Shown piece after piece: positions 25,247 to 34,473 of a DNA stretch of 64,000 nt. The notes under the pieces were generated by a model. The model saw only the letters and a program-made list of their open reading frames with translations, did not search any database and was not told the origin of the DNA. Positions within the stretch are counted from its first letter, which is position 1. The number at the start of each line of letters is the position of its first letter. Source of the stretch: Marinobacter halotolerans (GTDB taxonomy: Bacteria; Pseudomonadota; Gammaproteobacteria; Pseudomonadales; Oleiphilaceae); contig NZ_VMHP01000001.1 of NCBI RefSeq assembly GCF_008795985.1, positions 1,736,001 through 1,800,000 of the forward strand, written 5' to 3'. Both the position numbers and the translations under genes were made by a program.

Positions 25247-26059
25247 TCAGTGCGTACCGGCAATGTTGCGGGGCAGCTGCAAGCCGTGCTCTCTGACCAG
25301 TTCCTGGTAACGGCCGCTGTCGATCAGTGGCTGAAGCAGGCCTTCAATGGTATCGACACCGACCGGGCCGTTTTTGCGGGTGATCACCCGTAACTGGTAG
25401 GTCTGGTCTAACTGTTCCGAGATCAGAAGATCATCCCGATGTTCGGGAAACCGGGAGAGGTAGGTGTTGAGGAAGGAGCGGCTGACGACCGCCACTTCTG
25501 CCACAGACGGTCGGTCGGCCCTGATCAGCTTGAGATTGCGCCGGTGGCTGTGTGAAAGCTCGATATTGAACCGTTTGCTGAGTTCTTCGCTGTCGGTTTC
25601 GAAACCCGCGAAACCGTAATGGTAGCCGGCAATGGCAACAATTCTGCGCTCACTCAGGTTGTCAAAGAAGGACTGGTCCCGGTTGTCCTTTTTCAGTGCA
25701 ATGTAGACTTCCTCATCTTTCAGCATCGGTGCAGAGAAGTTGATGTCATCCTGGTTCCAGCTCCAGTCCGGGTTTTCGAAAAACATGACATCGAAAAGGC
25801 CGTTACTGAAGTCCAGATACCGGCGTCTGGGGGAGGTGTGAATCACTTCGAAGCTGAACGTATCCTGCTGAGTGCGGAGCGCGTCGAGAAGGTCGCCAAG
25901 CAACCCGTTTGCCTGATTATCCTCATCGACCATTGCAATGGGCGGGAAATTGTAGGCCCCGATCCGGATGACGGATTTTGGCGAGGCGAAAGCGGGCAGG
26001 GCGAAAAAGAAAACCGCACACGCGGACATCAGAATCATGGATTTGAGGTATCTTGGCAT
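25247..26059 (-). CDS. Periplasmic transporter substrate-binding domain protein
   Basis: The 270-residue protein has a signal peptide (MPRYLKSMILMSACAVFFFA, cut near AFA) and a family-3 solute-binding fold: RIGAYNFPPIAMVDEDNQAN, GLLGDLLDALRTQ, FDVMFFENPDWSW, and a C-terminal DTIEGLLQPLIDSGRYQELV. No transporter genes are adjacent, so it may be a stand-alone binding protein or sensor. ATG 26059 is preferred because GGAG lies 5 bases before it and the signal peptide then starts at residue 1. It faces yfbR divergently. Confidence 0.84.
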   Translation of the reverse strand: MPRYLKSMILMSACAVFFFALPAFASPKSVIRIGAYNFPPIAMVDEDNQANGLLGDLLDALRTQQDTFSFEVIHTSPRRRYLDFSNGLFDVMFFENPDWSWNQDDINFSAPMLKDEEVYIALKKDNRDQSFFDNLSERRIVAIAGYHYGFAGFETDSEELSKRFNIELSHSHRRNLKLIRADRPSVAEVAVVSRSFLNTYLSRFPEHRDDLLISEQLDQTYQLRVITRKNGPVGVDTIEGLLQPLIDSGRYQELVREHGLQLPRNIAGTH

Positions 26060-26173
26060 CGAGGCTCCGTGCACGCTGCGCATTCAAGAATTGAATGTCC
26101 GTTCAGAATAGCATTCCCGTTGATGGCCCAAAAGGCCAGAAGCAAAACAATTGTAAAACAGGAGAAGTGATCG

Positions 26174-26767
26174 GTGAGTCGTCCATTGAGCCATTTTTTT
26201 GCCTATATTTCCCGGCTCCGGTGGATCAGGCGATGGGGTCTGATGCGCAATGCCATTGAGGAAAACGTCGCCACCCACAGTTGGGAAGTAGCCACCCTGG
26301 CCCACGCGCTGGCGATTATCCGCAACCGGCATTTTGCGGGCCAGGTCAACGTTGACCGGATTGCAGCCGCCGCCCTCTACCATGACGCCACCGAGGTGAT
26401 CACGGGGGATATGCCCACGCCGGTGAAATACCATTCCAAAGTGATGCGGGAAGCCTTCGGCGACATTGAGCATAAGGCTGAGGCGGAGCTGCTGGCGCTC
26501 TTGCCCGAGGATCTGCAAGCGGACTTTGCCCCTTACATTCGCGAATCCCGGTGGTCCGATGAGGAAAAAGAGCTCATCAAGGCCGCCGACCGGCTGTCGG
26601 CGCTACTGAAGTGTCAGGCGGAGATTCAGGCAGGTAACAAGGAGTTTGAACCGGCCGCCGGTCACATCCAGCAGAAGCTGGAAGCCGACGGCCTGCCGGA
26701 AGTCATCTACTTTCTGGAAGTCTTCGCTCCGGGCTATCAGCGTCCGCTGGATAACCTGCTAGGCTAG
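26174..26767 (+). CDS. yfbR: 5'-deoxynucleotidase YfbR-type HD phosphohydrolase
   Basis: YfbR removes phosphate from deoxyribonucleoside 5'-monophosphates. The 197-residue HD protein has the metal motifs ENVATHSWEVATLAHAL (H), ALYHDATEVITGDMPTPVKY (H-D, with the family-typical E-V-x-T-G-D-x-P-T-P-x-K-Y), and KAADRLSALLKC (D). The GTG start follows AGGAG. Its end overlaps the convergent SPFH gene by 4 bp. Confidence 0.92.
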   Translation: MSRPLSHFFAYISRLRWIRRWGLMRNAIEENVATHSWEVATLAHALAIIRNRHFAGQVNVDRIAAAALYHDATEVITGDMPTPVKYHSKVMREAFGDIEHKAEAELLALLPEDLQADFAPYIRESRWSDEEKELIKAADRLSALLKCQAEIQAGNKEFEPAAGHIQQKLEADGLPEVIYFLEVFAPGYQRPLDNLLG

Positions 26768-27798
26768 TCGCTGCCCGCGCCGGCCACCATGCCGCCGCGC
26801 ATTGCATCCTTGTTGAGGGTCTGACGCACCAGATCCTCAGGATTTCCCGCCAGCTCCCGGAACATGCCCATGGAGCCGAGCAGTGCAGACGATTCGTAGG
26901 GCACGAAGACACGCTCGCCCTCTTTTGCCATGTTTGGCAACACTTTGATGTAACTCTGGCCAAGCAGATAACCAATAACGGTTTTCTTGTTTTCCTCGGA
27001 CTCACCCATGGCGCTGAGTACCAGGCGAATGGATTCCTTTTCACCTTCAGCCCGGAGGATGGCAGATTCCTTGTCGCCCTGGGCATTGAGAATAGAAGAT
27101 TCACGTTCACCCTGAGCCATGGCGATGGCGGCGGATTTTTCACCTTCGGCTTCGGTCACCGTGGCGCGACGTTTACGCTCGGCCGCCATCTGCAGGCGCA
27201 TGGCCTCTTCCACCTCTTCCGGCATGCTGATGTCCTGAACCTCAACCCGGGTCAGCTTTACGCCCCATTTGGACGCCGCTTCTTCCATTTCCGCCTGAAT
27301 GGCGCTGTTTACTTCGCTGCGGGATTCAAACAGCTTGTCCAGCTCCATTTTGCCCACCACGGAACGCAGGGTGGTCTTGGCCAGAACCTCCACCGCCTGG
27401 CTCATGTTGGCCACTTCGTAGACCGCACGGCGGGGATCAATGATCTGGTAATACAGGGCACCGTTGATGTTCACGGTGACGTTGTCGGTGGTGACCACCG
27501 GCTGGCCGGGAAAATCCATCACCGTTTCGCGGCGGTCAATGCGGGTTTCAAAACTGCTGCTGGGATGGTACTCATCACCGATGCGCATGTAGCGAGTCAT
27601 GGTAATAGCCCGTGGGCGCTCGATAAACGGGATGATGATGTTCACGCCGCTTTCCAGGACCCGGTTGAACGACCCCAGCCGCTCAATAACCATCACCTCG
27701 GACTGACGCACAATTACCAGGCCCTTGGCGATGATGAAAATACCGATGACAACGACAATCAGGCTGATGACCAGCCCGGGTGACAAAAGACTCTCCAT
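26764..27798 (-). CDS. SPFH/band-7 membrane protein (stomatin/QmcA-like)
   Basis: The 344-residue protein has one N-terminal membrane helix (LVISLIVVVIGIFIIAKGLV) and an SPFH/band-7 domain (about residues 25-200: VRQSEVMVIERLGSFNRVLE; RRETVMDFPGQPVVTTDNVT), then an alanine/glutamate-rich coiled coil with repeated AxGEKES motifs. Such proteins form large oligomeric cages with NfeD partners in lipid microdomains. ATG 27798 is used, with AGGAG 8 bases upstream; a GTG at 27804 overlaps the NfeD stop. Cotranscribed with the NfeD gene. Confidence 0.92.
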   Translation of the reverse strand: MESLLSPGLVISLIVVVIGIFIIAKGLVIVRQSEVMVIERLGSFNRVLESGVNIIIPFIERPRAITMTRYMRIGDEYHPSSSFETRIDRRETVMDFPGQPVVTTDNVTVNINGALYYQIIDPRRAVYEVANMSQAVEVLAKTTLRSVVGKMELDKLFESRSEVNSAIQAEMEEAASKWGVKLTRVEVQDISMPEEVEEAMRLQMAAERKRRATVTEAEGEKSAAIAMAQGERESSILNAQGDKESAILRAEGEKESIRLVLSAMGESEENKKTVIGYLLGQSYIKVLPNMAKEGERVFVPYESSALLGSMGMFRELAGNPEDLVRQTLNKDAMRGGMVAGAGSD

Positions 27799-27800
27799 GT

Positions 27801-28259
27801 TCACTGCTCCTTTTGATGATTCAGAGTAACGACGGCGGTGGTGCCGTCGAAGGTTTCAAAAACAACCCGGGTGTCTGCCGGTAGTTCGGTTTCCCCGGTA
27901 TCGCTAATTCGTAAACGATAGAAGTCCCCGTTCACTTTAATACCGGTCGCGTCGTCGAAGTCCCGTTTGATGGTCCGGTATACGGTGCCCCGCTCCACTC
28001 CGGTTCCCGTTGTCCCGTAGGAAACCCCTTTAGGAGAAAAGCGGGGCTTGATCCAGATAATGGCGACCGGTACCAGAAGGCCCGACAGCACACCCATGCC
28101 GATCAGTTGCCATTCGAAAGAAAATCCGGCGAATGCCAGGATAGCGGTCAGAGCGGCAGCGATCCCCAGTGCCAGCAGTACCAGCACGCCGGAGGCAAGC
28201 TCCGCAAGGCCAAGAATCAGGGCCAGGATCAGCCAGAGGTGGGTCAGACTCCATTCCAT
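27801..28259 (-). CDS. NfeD family protein (SPFH partner)
   Basis: The 152-residue NfeD-short protein has hydrophobic helices (about residues 8-70: LWLILALILGLAELASGVLV; AALTAILAFAGFSFEWQLIG) and a C-terminal OB-fold domain (VNGDFYRLRISDTGETELPA, then DTRVVFETFDGTTAVV). It lacks the N-terminal protease part of long NfeD proteins. It is thought to bind the SPFH protein encoded immediately downstream (gap of two bases). Confidence 0.88.
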   Translation of the reverse strand: MEWSLTHLWLILALILGLAELASGVLVLLALGIAAALTAILAFAGFSFEWQLIGMGVLSGLLVPVAIIWIKPRFSPKGVSYGTTGTGVERGTVYRTIKRDFDDATGIKVNGDFYRLRISDTGETELPADTRVVFETFDGTTAVVTLNHQKEQ

Positions 28260-28455
28260 AGATGGTTATCCACAGGTCGGGAAATTGATCAGAGGCAGCG
28301 ATTGTACCCCGCGCCGCAGCGGCGGTCACCGCCACTGGCTCAGTTGCCGGGACGGGTGCTGATAATTTGCCATAGGTTCCGGGCGGACACCTGCTAAAGT
28401 GCATGGATCCAGTACGACCAATATGAATAATTGAAGCTAACAAGAGGTCATCCAC

Positions 28456-29271
28456 ATGAAAGATCTGAACAATCGCGTTGCCGTGGTTACCGGCGCCGGG
28501 TCCGGTATCGGGCGGGCGCTGGCAAAGGCGCTGGCCGAGAAGGGGTGCCGCCTGGCGCTGTCGGACGTCAACGAGATGGGGCTGGCGGAAACCGCGGCGG
28601 CCTGCAGTGAGACTGAGGTACGTACTTACCTTCTGGATGTGGCCGACCGGGACGCCATTTACGCCCACGCCGACCAGGTGGCCAGTGATTTCGGTGCGGT
28701 CAATCTGATCATCAATAACGCCGGTGTGGCGCTGTCGGCCTCGGTCCGCGAGATGACCGATGAGGATTTCAAGTGGGTGATGGATATTGATTTCTGGGGT
28801 GTGGCCCACGGTACCAGGGCGTTTCTGCCCCACCTGATCGCCTCCGGTGATGGCCATGTGGTGAATATTTCCAGTGTATTCGGGTTGATCGGTGTGCCGA
28901 GACAGAGCGCCTATAACTCCGCCAAGTTTGCCGTACGCGGCTTTACCGAAGCGCTGCGTCAGGAAATGAAGCTGGAAAAGCAACCGGTGGCCGTCAGCTG
29001 TGTTCATCCGGGCGGTATCCGCACCAACATCGCCAACTCCGCCCGCATGGGTTTGTCCGATAACGCCGAGGCGCTGAAGGCCGGCTTTGACAAGTTGGCA
29101 ATGACCACGCCAGAGAAGGCAGCGGCCACGATTGTGAAAGGTATTATGAAGGACGAGTCGCGAATTCTTGTGGGGCCTGACGCCTGGGGTATAGAGGCTC
29201 TGAACCGGCTGTTGGGCGCGTCCTATCAGCCGCTGGTGGAACGCTTTTCCCGGAAGAATCTGTACATTTAA
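28456..29271 (+). CDS. Classical SDR oxidoreductase
   Basis: The 271-residue short-chain dehydrogenase/reductase has TGAGSGIGRALA (cofactor loop, about residues 13-24), LSDVNEMG (cofactor 2'-region acid), NNAGVALSASV, ISSVFGLIGV with catalytic serine, and Y-N-S-A-K in the segment RQSAYNSAKFAV. PGGIRTNIA follows. All catalytic residues are present. The substrate is not known; the acidic residue after the second strand suggests NAD(H). Upstream DNA (28260-28455) holds its promoter and that of NfeD on the other strand. Confidence 0.88.
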   Translation: MKDLNNRVAVVTGAGSGIGRALAKALAEKGCRLALSDVNEMGLAETAAACSETEVRTYLLDVADRDAIYAHADQVASDFGAVNLIINNAGVALSASVREMTDEDFKWVMDIDFWGVAHGTRAFLPHLIASGDGHVVNISSVFGLIGVPRQSAYNSAKFAVRGFTEALRQEMKLEKQPVAVSCVHPGGIRTNIANSARMGLSDNAEALKAGFDKLAMTTPEKAAATIVKGIMKDESRILVGPDAWGIEALNRLLGASYQPLVERFSRKNLYI

Positions 29272-29358
29272 GTGATCAGTTGCCGCTCTGGGGCAGGCCT
29301 TGTATATTTCTATAACAGAGGCGGTTATTAACCGCCTCGTGTTACGGAATCCAACGCC

Positions 29359-30435
29359 ATGAGCACTCCCAAGGAAGCCGATCTTGGTGTCTCACTTGAG
29401 CAGAGCCGCTCAGGTCTCAGGGACAACCATCGACGTTCGCTGACGCGAACCCTGTTTCTGGTAACGGGGGCCGCTCTGCTGATATTCGGGTCGCTCCAGT
29501 TCATCAACGGCCATTTTCTGCTGGCCACGGCCGAATTTATCGCCAGCGGTGTCCTCTTTTTCGGGCGATACCGGATCTATAGCTCGCCAAACCTTGAGCA
29601 TTGGATCTACGGCTATCTGGTTTCAGGATTCTCGTTCTCGCTTTTGATTCTTGTCGTCCCGGATGCCTCTATCACCGCCTACACCTGGATACTGATGATC
29701 CCGGTGCTTTCCTACCTGCTGCTGGGCAAAAGCGCGGGTTTCCGCCTGAGCGCGCCTTTTCTGGTTGCCGGCTGCCTGGTTTACGCCTTTTCTGTGGATT
29801 CGTTTGCCAGTGCCTTTGCCCTGATTGATCTGCTCAACCTGGTTCTGTGTGCCGTATTGATGCTGCTGTTCGTCCACATCTACGAGACCCGGCGGGAAGA
29901 AGCTGAAATGAAGCTGTTCAACATGGCACAGAACGATTCCCTGACTGGTCTGGCCAATCGGTCAAGCTTTCAGAGCACCCTGGCCAGAACCATTGCCGAG
30001 TGCGATCGCAGCGGTTCCGGCTTCGCGCTGGTGGTGATGGACGTGGACCACTTCAAACTGGTCAATGACACCATGGGCCATGATGCCGGTGACCGCGCCC
30101 TCAGCCGCATCGGCAAGCTGCTCACGGAGCGCCTGCGGGCCACGGATTCGGTCGGGCGGCTCGGCGGTGAGGAGTTCGGCCTGATCCTGCGGGACGTCAA
30201 ACCGGACGATTCCTTTGAATTGATGGAAGAGCTGCGGGAGCGAATCGCAGCCAGCGAGTTGCCCTATGGCGATGCCACGATCCGCCTGACCGCCTCTTTC
30301 GGCATTGCCCACTTTCCCGAGCACGGCCGCAGCGCCGAAACTCTTTACCGCGCCGCCGACCGCTGCCTGTTTGCAGGCAAGCAGGCCGGTCGGAACAAAG
30401 TCATCCGTGCCGGCGTTTCGGCGGTGAGGCGGTAG
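29359..30435 (+). CDS. Membrane-anchored diguanylate cyclase (GGDEF)
   Basis: The 358-residue protein has an N-terminal domain with about five hydrophobic helices (residues about 25-180), then a complete GGDEF domain: NDSLTGLANRSSF, VVMDVDHFKLVNDTMGHDAG, active site GRLGGEEFGL, and TASFGIAHF. The inhibitory I-site is present as R-A-T-D, five residues before GGEEF. It is predicted to make cyclic di-GMP under product inhibition, with a membrane sensor of unknown ligand. Confidence 0.9.
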   Translation: MSTPKEADLGVSLEQSRSGLRDNHRRSLTRTLFLVTGAALLIFGSLQFINGHFLLATAEFIASGVLFFGRYRIYSSPNLEHWIYGYLVSGFSFSLLILVVPDASITAYTWILMIPVLSYLLLGKSAGFRLSAPFLVAGCLVYAFSVDSFASAFALIDLLNLVLCAVLMLLFVHIYETRREEAEMKLFNMAQNDSLTGLANRSSFQSTLARTIAECDRSGSGFALVVMDVDHFKLVNDTMGHDAGDRALSRIGKLLTERLRATDSVGRLGGEEFGLILRDVKPDDSFELMEELRERIAASELPYGDATIRLTASFGIAHFPEHGRSAETLYRAADRCLFAGKQAGRNKVIRAGVSAVRR

Positions 30436-30600
30436 CCAAATCGTCGGGTCCAGCTGACCGATTGTGAACCAAGTCCGTTTTTACAGTCATCTCTCAACCC
30501 TTTGACGGATGGCTGGCCAGCCCCTTGAGCCTAGCATTGAACCCTCTGTTGAACTTTCCGCTCCCAATGCTGCGGTAAAAGAATGACTAAGGGGCTGACC

Positions 30601-31689
30601 ATGAACCTGACCAACCTTGCCATTGATGCCACCAGCCTGACGGATGCGCTTGACCAGACGCCGGCGATTGAGGCGGGTAATAGCCTGGCAGCTTACCCGC
30701 AACAGTGTGACCCGCGGGTGTCGGAACAGTTTCTGCGGGCTTTTGGTCGTCAATCCAGCAGCTATTTTGCGCTTCAGCCAGACTGTCATCACTACCTGGA
30801 TCACCAGGCGGGTTTTGTTCCTTACGTGCCGGTTTCTCTGCTGGGCCAGCGTGTCAATGTGGTACCGACACGGCCACTCGCGTCTGATGGTGACATGCTC
30901 AGAGTGCTGGCGGGTTTCGAGCGGGACGTGCCGGGCCGGGCGCTGTTTGTGGGTGTGGACCGCGCCATGGCGCTAACCCTGGGCAAGCGGGGATACGATG
31001 CCACCATGATGGGGACCGAATTTGCCATCAATCCGGCGGATTTTTCTGTTCGCGGGCGCGCCATGAAACAGCTACGCCATGCCCGTAACCTTGACCGTCG
31101 CTGCCATGTCCGCGTGCAGGAACAGGCAGCGGGCGCGGTAAGCCGTAGACAGGTGGAAGAGATTTCCCGCTCCTGGCGCAGTAACAAGGCCGTCAAACAG
31201 CGGGAGCTTGGCCTGCTCACCCGACCACCGGTATTCGACGATGAATGGGGTGTCCGGAAGTTCTACGGGTATGTCGACGACGCGCTCGCCGCGTACGTCT
31301 TCTTCGACCCCTATTTCAGGGACGGTAAGCTGCATGGTTACTGCGCTAACATTCTCAGAGCCTCGCCGGAAACCAATCGGATGGGGGTGCTTGACCATAT
31401 TATGCTCAGGGCGATTGAGCAGTTCCGTAATGAAGGGATAGGGGAAGTCTCTCTCGGGATTGCCCCGCTTCATGGCGTCCGCCGTTTCGCAAATGACCGC
31501 CCAGGGCTGCGCTGGGCGCAACAGGGACTCTACCGCTGTGGCAACCGGCTGTATGCCTTTGCGCCGCTGGCTTACCACAAATCCCGGTATCGCCCCCGTG
31601 AAACGCCCTGGTTTGTTTGCGCCCGTAACATCAGCAGTCTTCGTGTTGTGGCCACTCTGCTGAAGGGAACCGGCCTGATCTCGACGTAA
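30601..31689 (+). CDS. DUF2156 (phosphatidylglycerol lysyltransferase C-terminal-like) protein
   Basis: The 362-residue protein matches the catalytic C-terminal domain of MprF-type lysyltransferases: an N-terminal GNAT-like half (PDCHHYLDHQAGFVPYVP), AMKQLRHARNLDRRC, EISRSWRSNKAVKQREL, and the acceptor half AAYVFFDPYFRDGKLHGYCA, then NILRASPETNRMGVLDHIM. The MprF flippase helices are missing, so it is a soluble or peripheral acyl/aminoacyl-transferase of unknown acceptor. ATG 30601 has AAGGGG upstream and is favoured over 30583. Its stop overlaps the start of the regulator gene (TAATG). Confidence 0.76.
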   Translation: MNLTNLAIDATSLTDALDQTPAIEAGNSLAAYPQQCDPRVSEQFLRAFGRQSSSYFALQPDCHHYLDHQAGFVPYVPVSLLGQRVNVVPTRPLASDGDMLRVLAGFERDVPGRALFVGVDRAMALTLGKRGYDATMMGTEFAINPADFSVRGRAMKQLRHARNLDRRCHVRVQEQAAGAVSRRQVEEISRSWRSNKAVKQRELGLLTRPPVFDDEWGVRKFYGYVDDALAAYVFFDPYFRDGKLHGYCANILRASPETNRMGVLDHIMLRAIEQFRNEGIGEVSLGIAPLHGVRRFANDRPGLRWAQQGLYRCGNRLYAFAPLAYHKSRYRPRETPWFVCARNISSLRVVATLLKGTGLIST

Positions 31690-34469
31690 TGACTCAAAAA
31701 CCGGAATCCCGGTCTCAGAACGGAGAGTCGACCCTGGATGAGGGTCAGATCCGTCGCTATTCTGGACATCATCAACCGTGGATGATGTGCCCGATGGTAG
31801 CGGAAACCAAACTGTCCCGGCCGAGACTGCCCCATCGGCTCATAGAAGACGAAACCAGACTCAGGCTCCTGGATTGCGCCGGTGATGTGCCGTTTACACT
31901 GCTTTCTGCGCCGGCCGGGTTTGGCAAAACCACCCTCGTTACCCAGTGGCTGGAAGACCGGAAACCAGCTCATGCCTGGCTTACGATCGATGCCCGGGAC
32001 GATACACCTCACCTTTTCTGGCGTTCGGTCAGTGCAGCGCTGGCACGCGTCGACCCGAGCCTGGCGCTTCGCGAGAGTACCCTGCTGTCGGCATTGGAGC
32101 CGGGCGCCGTGGTCGATCCCGTGGCCCTGCTGGTCAACCGGCTCTCCGACTATGCCAGAACCTGGCAGGCGCCCCAGCGGCTCTTCCTGATTCTTGATGA
32201 TTTTCACCTGATCCGTCAGGACGCGTTGCTGGAACAGGTCCGCCGTTTTATCGATTTCGCACCGGGCCTGCTTCGGTTGATCTGTATTTCCAGAACCGAC
32301 CCGCCGATCCGGATTGCCCAGCTGTTAGCACGTGAACAGATGCTCAAACTCGGGGCTGATTCCCTGTGTTTTGATCTTGAACTGACGGGTCGCTTCGTGC
32401 GGCTTCGCCGGGAGGATGCCAGTACCATCGATATAGCCCGGCTGCACGAACGCACGGGAGGCTGGCCCGCTGCGTTGCAGCTGTCTGCCATGTCATCCTC
32501 CCTGGACCGGGCGGCGGGCAATTCCGTGGCTAATGACGGTGCCGATGCGCTGGCGGCCTACCTTCTGGAGGAGGTTTTTGACGAGCTGGATGCCTCGCTT
32601 CAACAGTTCCTGCTGGATGTCAGCCTGCTGCCGCTTTTCTCCGAGGACATTGCCGATCGCGCCCGAGGCAAAAGCGATGCCGCACGTCAGATTGCCGCAA
32701 TGCGCGACCACAACCTGTTACTGCAGCACTTCGGTTCCGGCCAGTGCTGGTATCGGCTTCACGATCTGCTGGCGGAATGGTTGCGTCCCAGAGTGGATGC
32801 CGGGCCACATGCCCGTGGCATCCGCATGGTCGCGGCGGAGGCGTTTGCCGATCTCGGGCTGATGAACGAGGCGCTCGATCTTCTGGTTTCCGAGCACTGC
32901 TTTGAGGAGGCGGAAGCACTATTGCCTGGGCTGCTTCTATCGGACGATCTGTTGGGCTTTCGTAGCCTACCGGACCGCTTTCCGCCGGATTTCCGGCGAC
33001 GTTCAGCGGCTCTGACCATACTGCAGGCGCTTTTCTCTTCCATGGAGGGGCGCTTCGGGAAGGCTCTGGAGCTGACTGAAAGCGCCGATGCGCTGCTTGT
33101 CGGGCAGAGCGGGCAGGATGCTGAGACCCTGAGGTTTGTCGCACTGCTGCTTCGCTGCATGTCGTCCCGCTTCACCGGCCGGGCAGGGGCCGCCCGGGAC
33201 TCGATCCGGGAACTTTCGCAAAGGCTGGAAACCGGAAGCAGCAACCTGCACAACTGGGGCCTTTACATCCTCGGTGTGGACGCGTCCATGGACGCAGAGC
33301 TGGAGACAGCGGAGCGGATTCTTGGCCGGGCACTGGCGGGCGCCCTGGTCAGCGATGACACCAACTGTGTTTTGCGATGCCTTGCCGTGCTGATTCCGGT
33401 GCTGATTCATCAGGGCCGGATTAATGAAGCGGTGAGATGCTTTGATCGAACCCGCGACAAGCTCTCGGGCTTGCCGCCGTTGCGAGACCAGGAAGCCATG
33501 CTGGCCTATCTTGACGGTATGCTGGCGCTGGAACGGATACAGTTGCGCTCCGCCCGGGCGATCCTGGCAGAAGCTTCCCGCCTCGCACCTGAACGGATGA
33601 ATCTGATGGATCAGGTATATCTCGCTTTCGAGAGTTTCCGGGCCGCGATGATTGCCGGTGACGAGACCGCCTGGCGTTCCAGGCTGGATGATATTACCGA
33701 ACTGCACCAGCTAATGGGCGGTGGCGAATGGACCTACAACATCCCGGAATGCCCCGCGCTGCAGGCTCTGGCCAGCCTCAGACAGGGCGATGCGTCGGTG
33801 TTACTGGCCTGGGCTCAACGGTTCGATAACACAGAGGCCAGGCAGAGCCGGAGTCGGTTTTTCCAGCTGAACGAGCGGTTACTGCTCCTGTTGGGTAAAA
33901 TGATCATGGGTCTGGCGGTGGATGAGGGTCTTGAACGCCTGGTGGTGGACGCGGAACAGGGCAGCAACCATCTGGTGGTGTGCCACGTTCGACTGATGCA
34001 GGTGTTATTGCTGGCCTACCGTGATAGATCCCGGGATCAGGCTGCTGCCCTGCTGGGCGAAACCCTGCGGTGGTTTGTTCCATTGGGCCTGCTTAGACCG
34101 TTCGTTGATGCGGACCCCACGTTTGATCCGGTTCTGGAGCAATGTCTTCACCATGAATCGGTAGCCGCTTTTGCCCGTGAGGTGATCGATATACGCCGCG
34201 GTGTCGGGGAAGACGCCGGCAGTGATACCGAGCCACTGGTTGCTGGCGATGATGATACTGCAGTAATGTTACCCGAGCCGCTTAGCCAGAGGGAACGGCA
34301 CGTGCTCCGGTTGCTGTCCCAGGGATTGAGCAACAAGGTGATGAGCAATCAGCTTGGGATCACGGTGGCAACGGTCAAATCCCACCTCAGTAATATCTAT
34401 GGCAAGCTGGATGCCGGCAACCGGGGTCGGGCCGTGGCCCGCGCCCGGTCCCTGGGCCTGCTGGATTAG
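31689..34469 (+). CDS. MalT-type (LAL) LuxR family transcriptional regulator
   Basis: This is a 926-residue regulator. A STAND-type ATPase domain has Walker A SAPAGFGKTTLVTQW (residues 73-87) and Walker B LFLILDDFHLI. A long helical TPR-like sensor follows (about residues 400-850). The C-terminal LuxR helix-turn-helix is LSQRERHVLRLLSQGLSNKV, then QLGITVATVKSHLSNIYGKL. Such proteins oligomerise with ATP when inducer binds. The ATG shares its A with the stop of the DUF2156 gene, so translation is coupled. The regulated genes and inducer are unknown. Confidence 0.9.
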   Translation: MTQKPESRSQNGESTLDEGQIRRYSGHHQPWMMCPMVAETKLSRPRLPHRLIEDETRLRLLDCAGDVPFTLLSAPAGFGKTTLVTQWLEDRKPAHAWLTIDARDDTPHLFWRSVSAALARVDPSLALRESTLLSALEPGAVVDPVALLVNRLSDYARTWQAPQRLFLILDDFHLIRQDALLEQVRRFIDFAPGLLRLICISRTDPPIRIAQLLAREQMLKLGADSLCFDLELTGRFVRLRREDASTIDIARLHERTGGWPAALQLSAMSSSLDRAAGNSVANDGADALAAYLLEEVFDELDASLQQFLLDVSLLPLFSEDIADRARGKSDAARQIAAMRDHNLLLQHFGSGQCWYRLHDLLAEWLRPRVDAGPHARGIRMVAAEAFADLGLMNEALDLLVSEHCFEEAEALLPGLLLSDDLLGFRSLPDRFPPDFRRRSAALTILQALFSSMEGRFGKALELTESADALLVGQSGQDAETLRFVALLLRCMSSRFTGRAGAARDSIRELSQRLETGSSNLHNWGLYILGVDASMDAELETAERILGRALAGALVSDDTNCVLRCLAVLIPVLIHQGRINEAVRCFDRTRDKLSGLPPLRDQEAMLAYLDGMLALERIQLRSARAILAEASRLAPERMNLMDQVYLAFESFRAAMIAGDETAWRSRLDDITELHQLMGGGEWTYNIPECPALQALASLRQGDASVLLAWAQRFDNTEARQSRSRFFQLNERLLLLLGKMIMGLAVDEGLERLVVDAEQGSNHLVVCHVRLMQVLLLAYRDRSRDQAAALLGETLRWFVPLGLLRPFVDADPTFDPVLEQCLHHESVAAFAREVIDIRRGVGEDAGSDTEPLVAGDDDTAVMLPEPLSQRERHVLRLLSQGLSNKVMSNQLGITVATVKSHLSNIYGKLDAGNRGRAVARARSLGLLD

Positions 34470-34473
34470 AACT

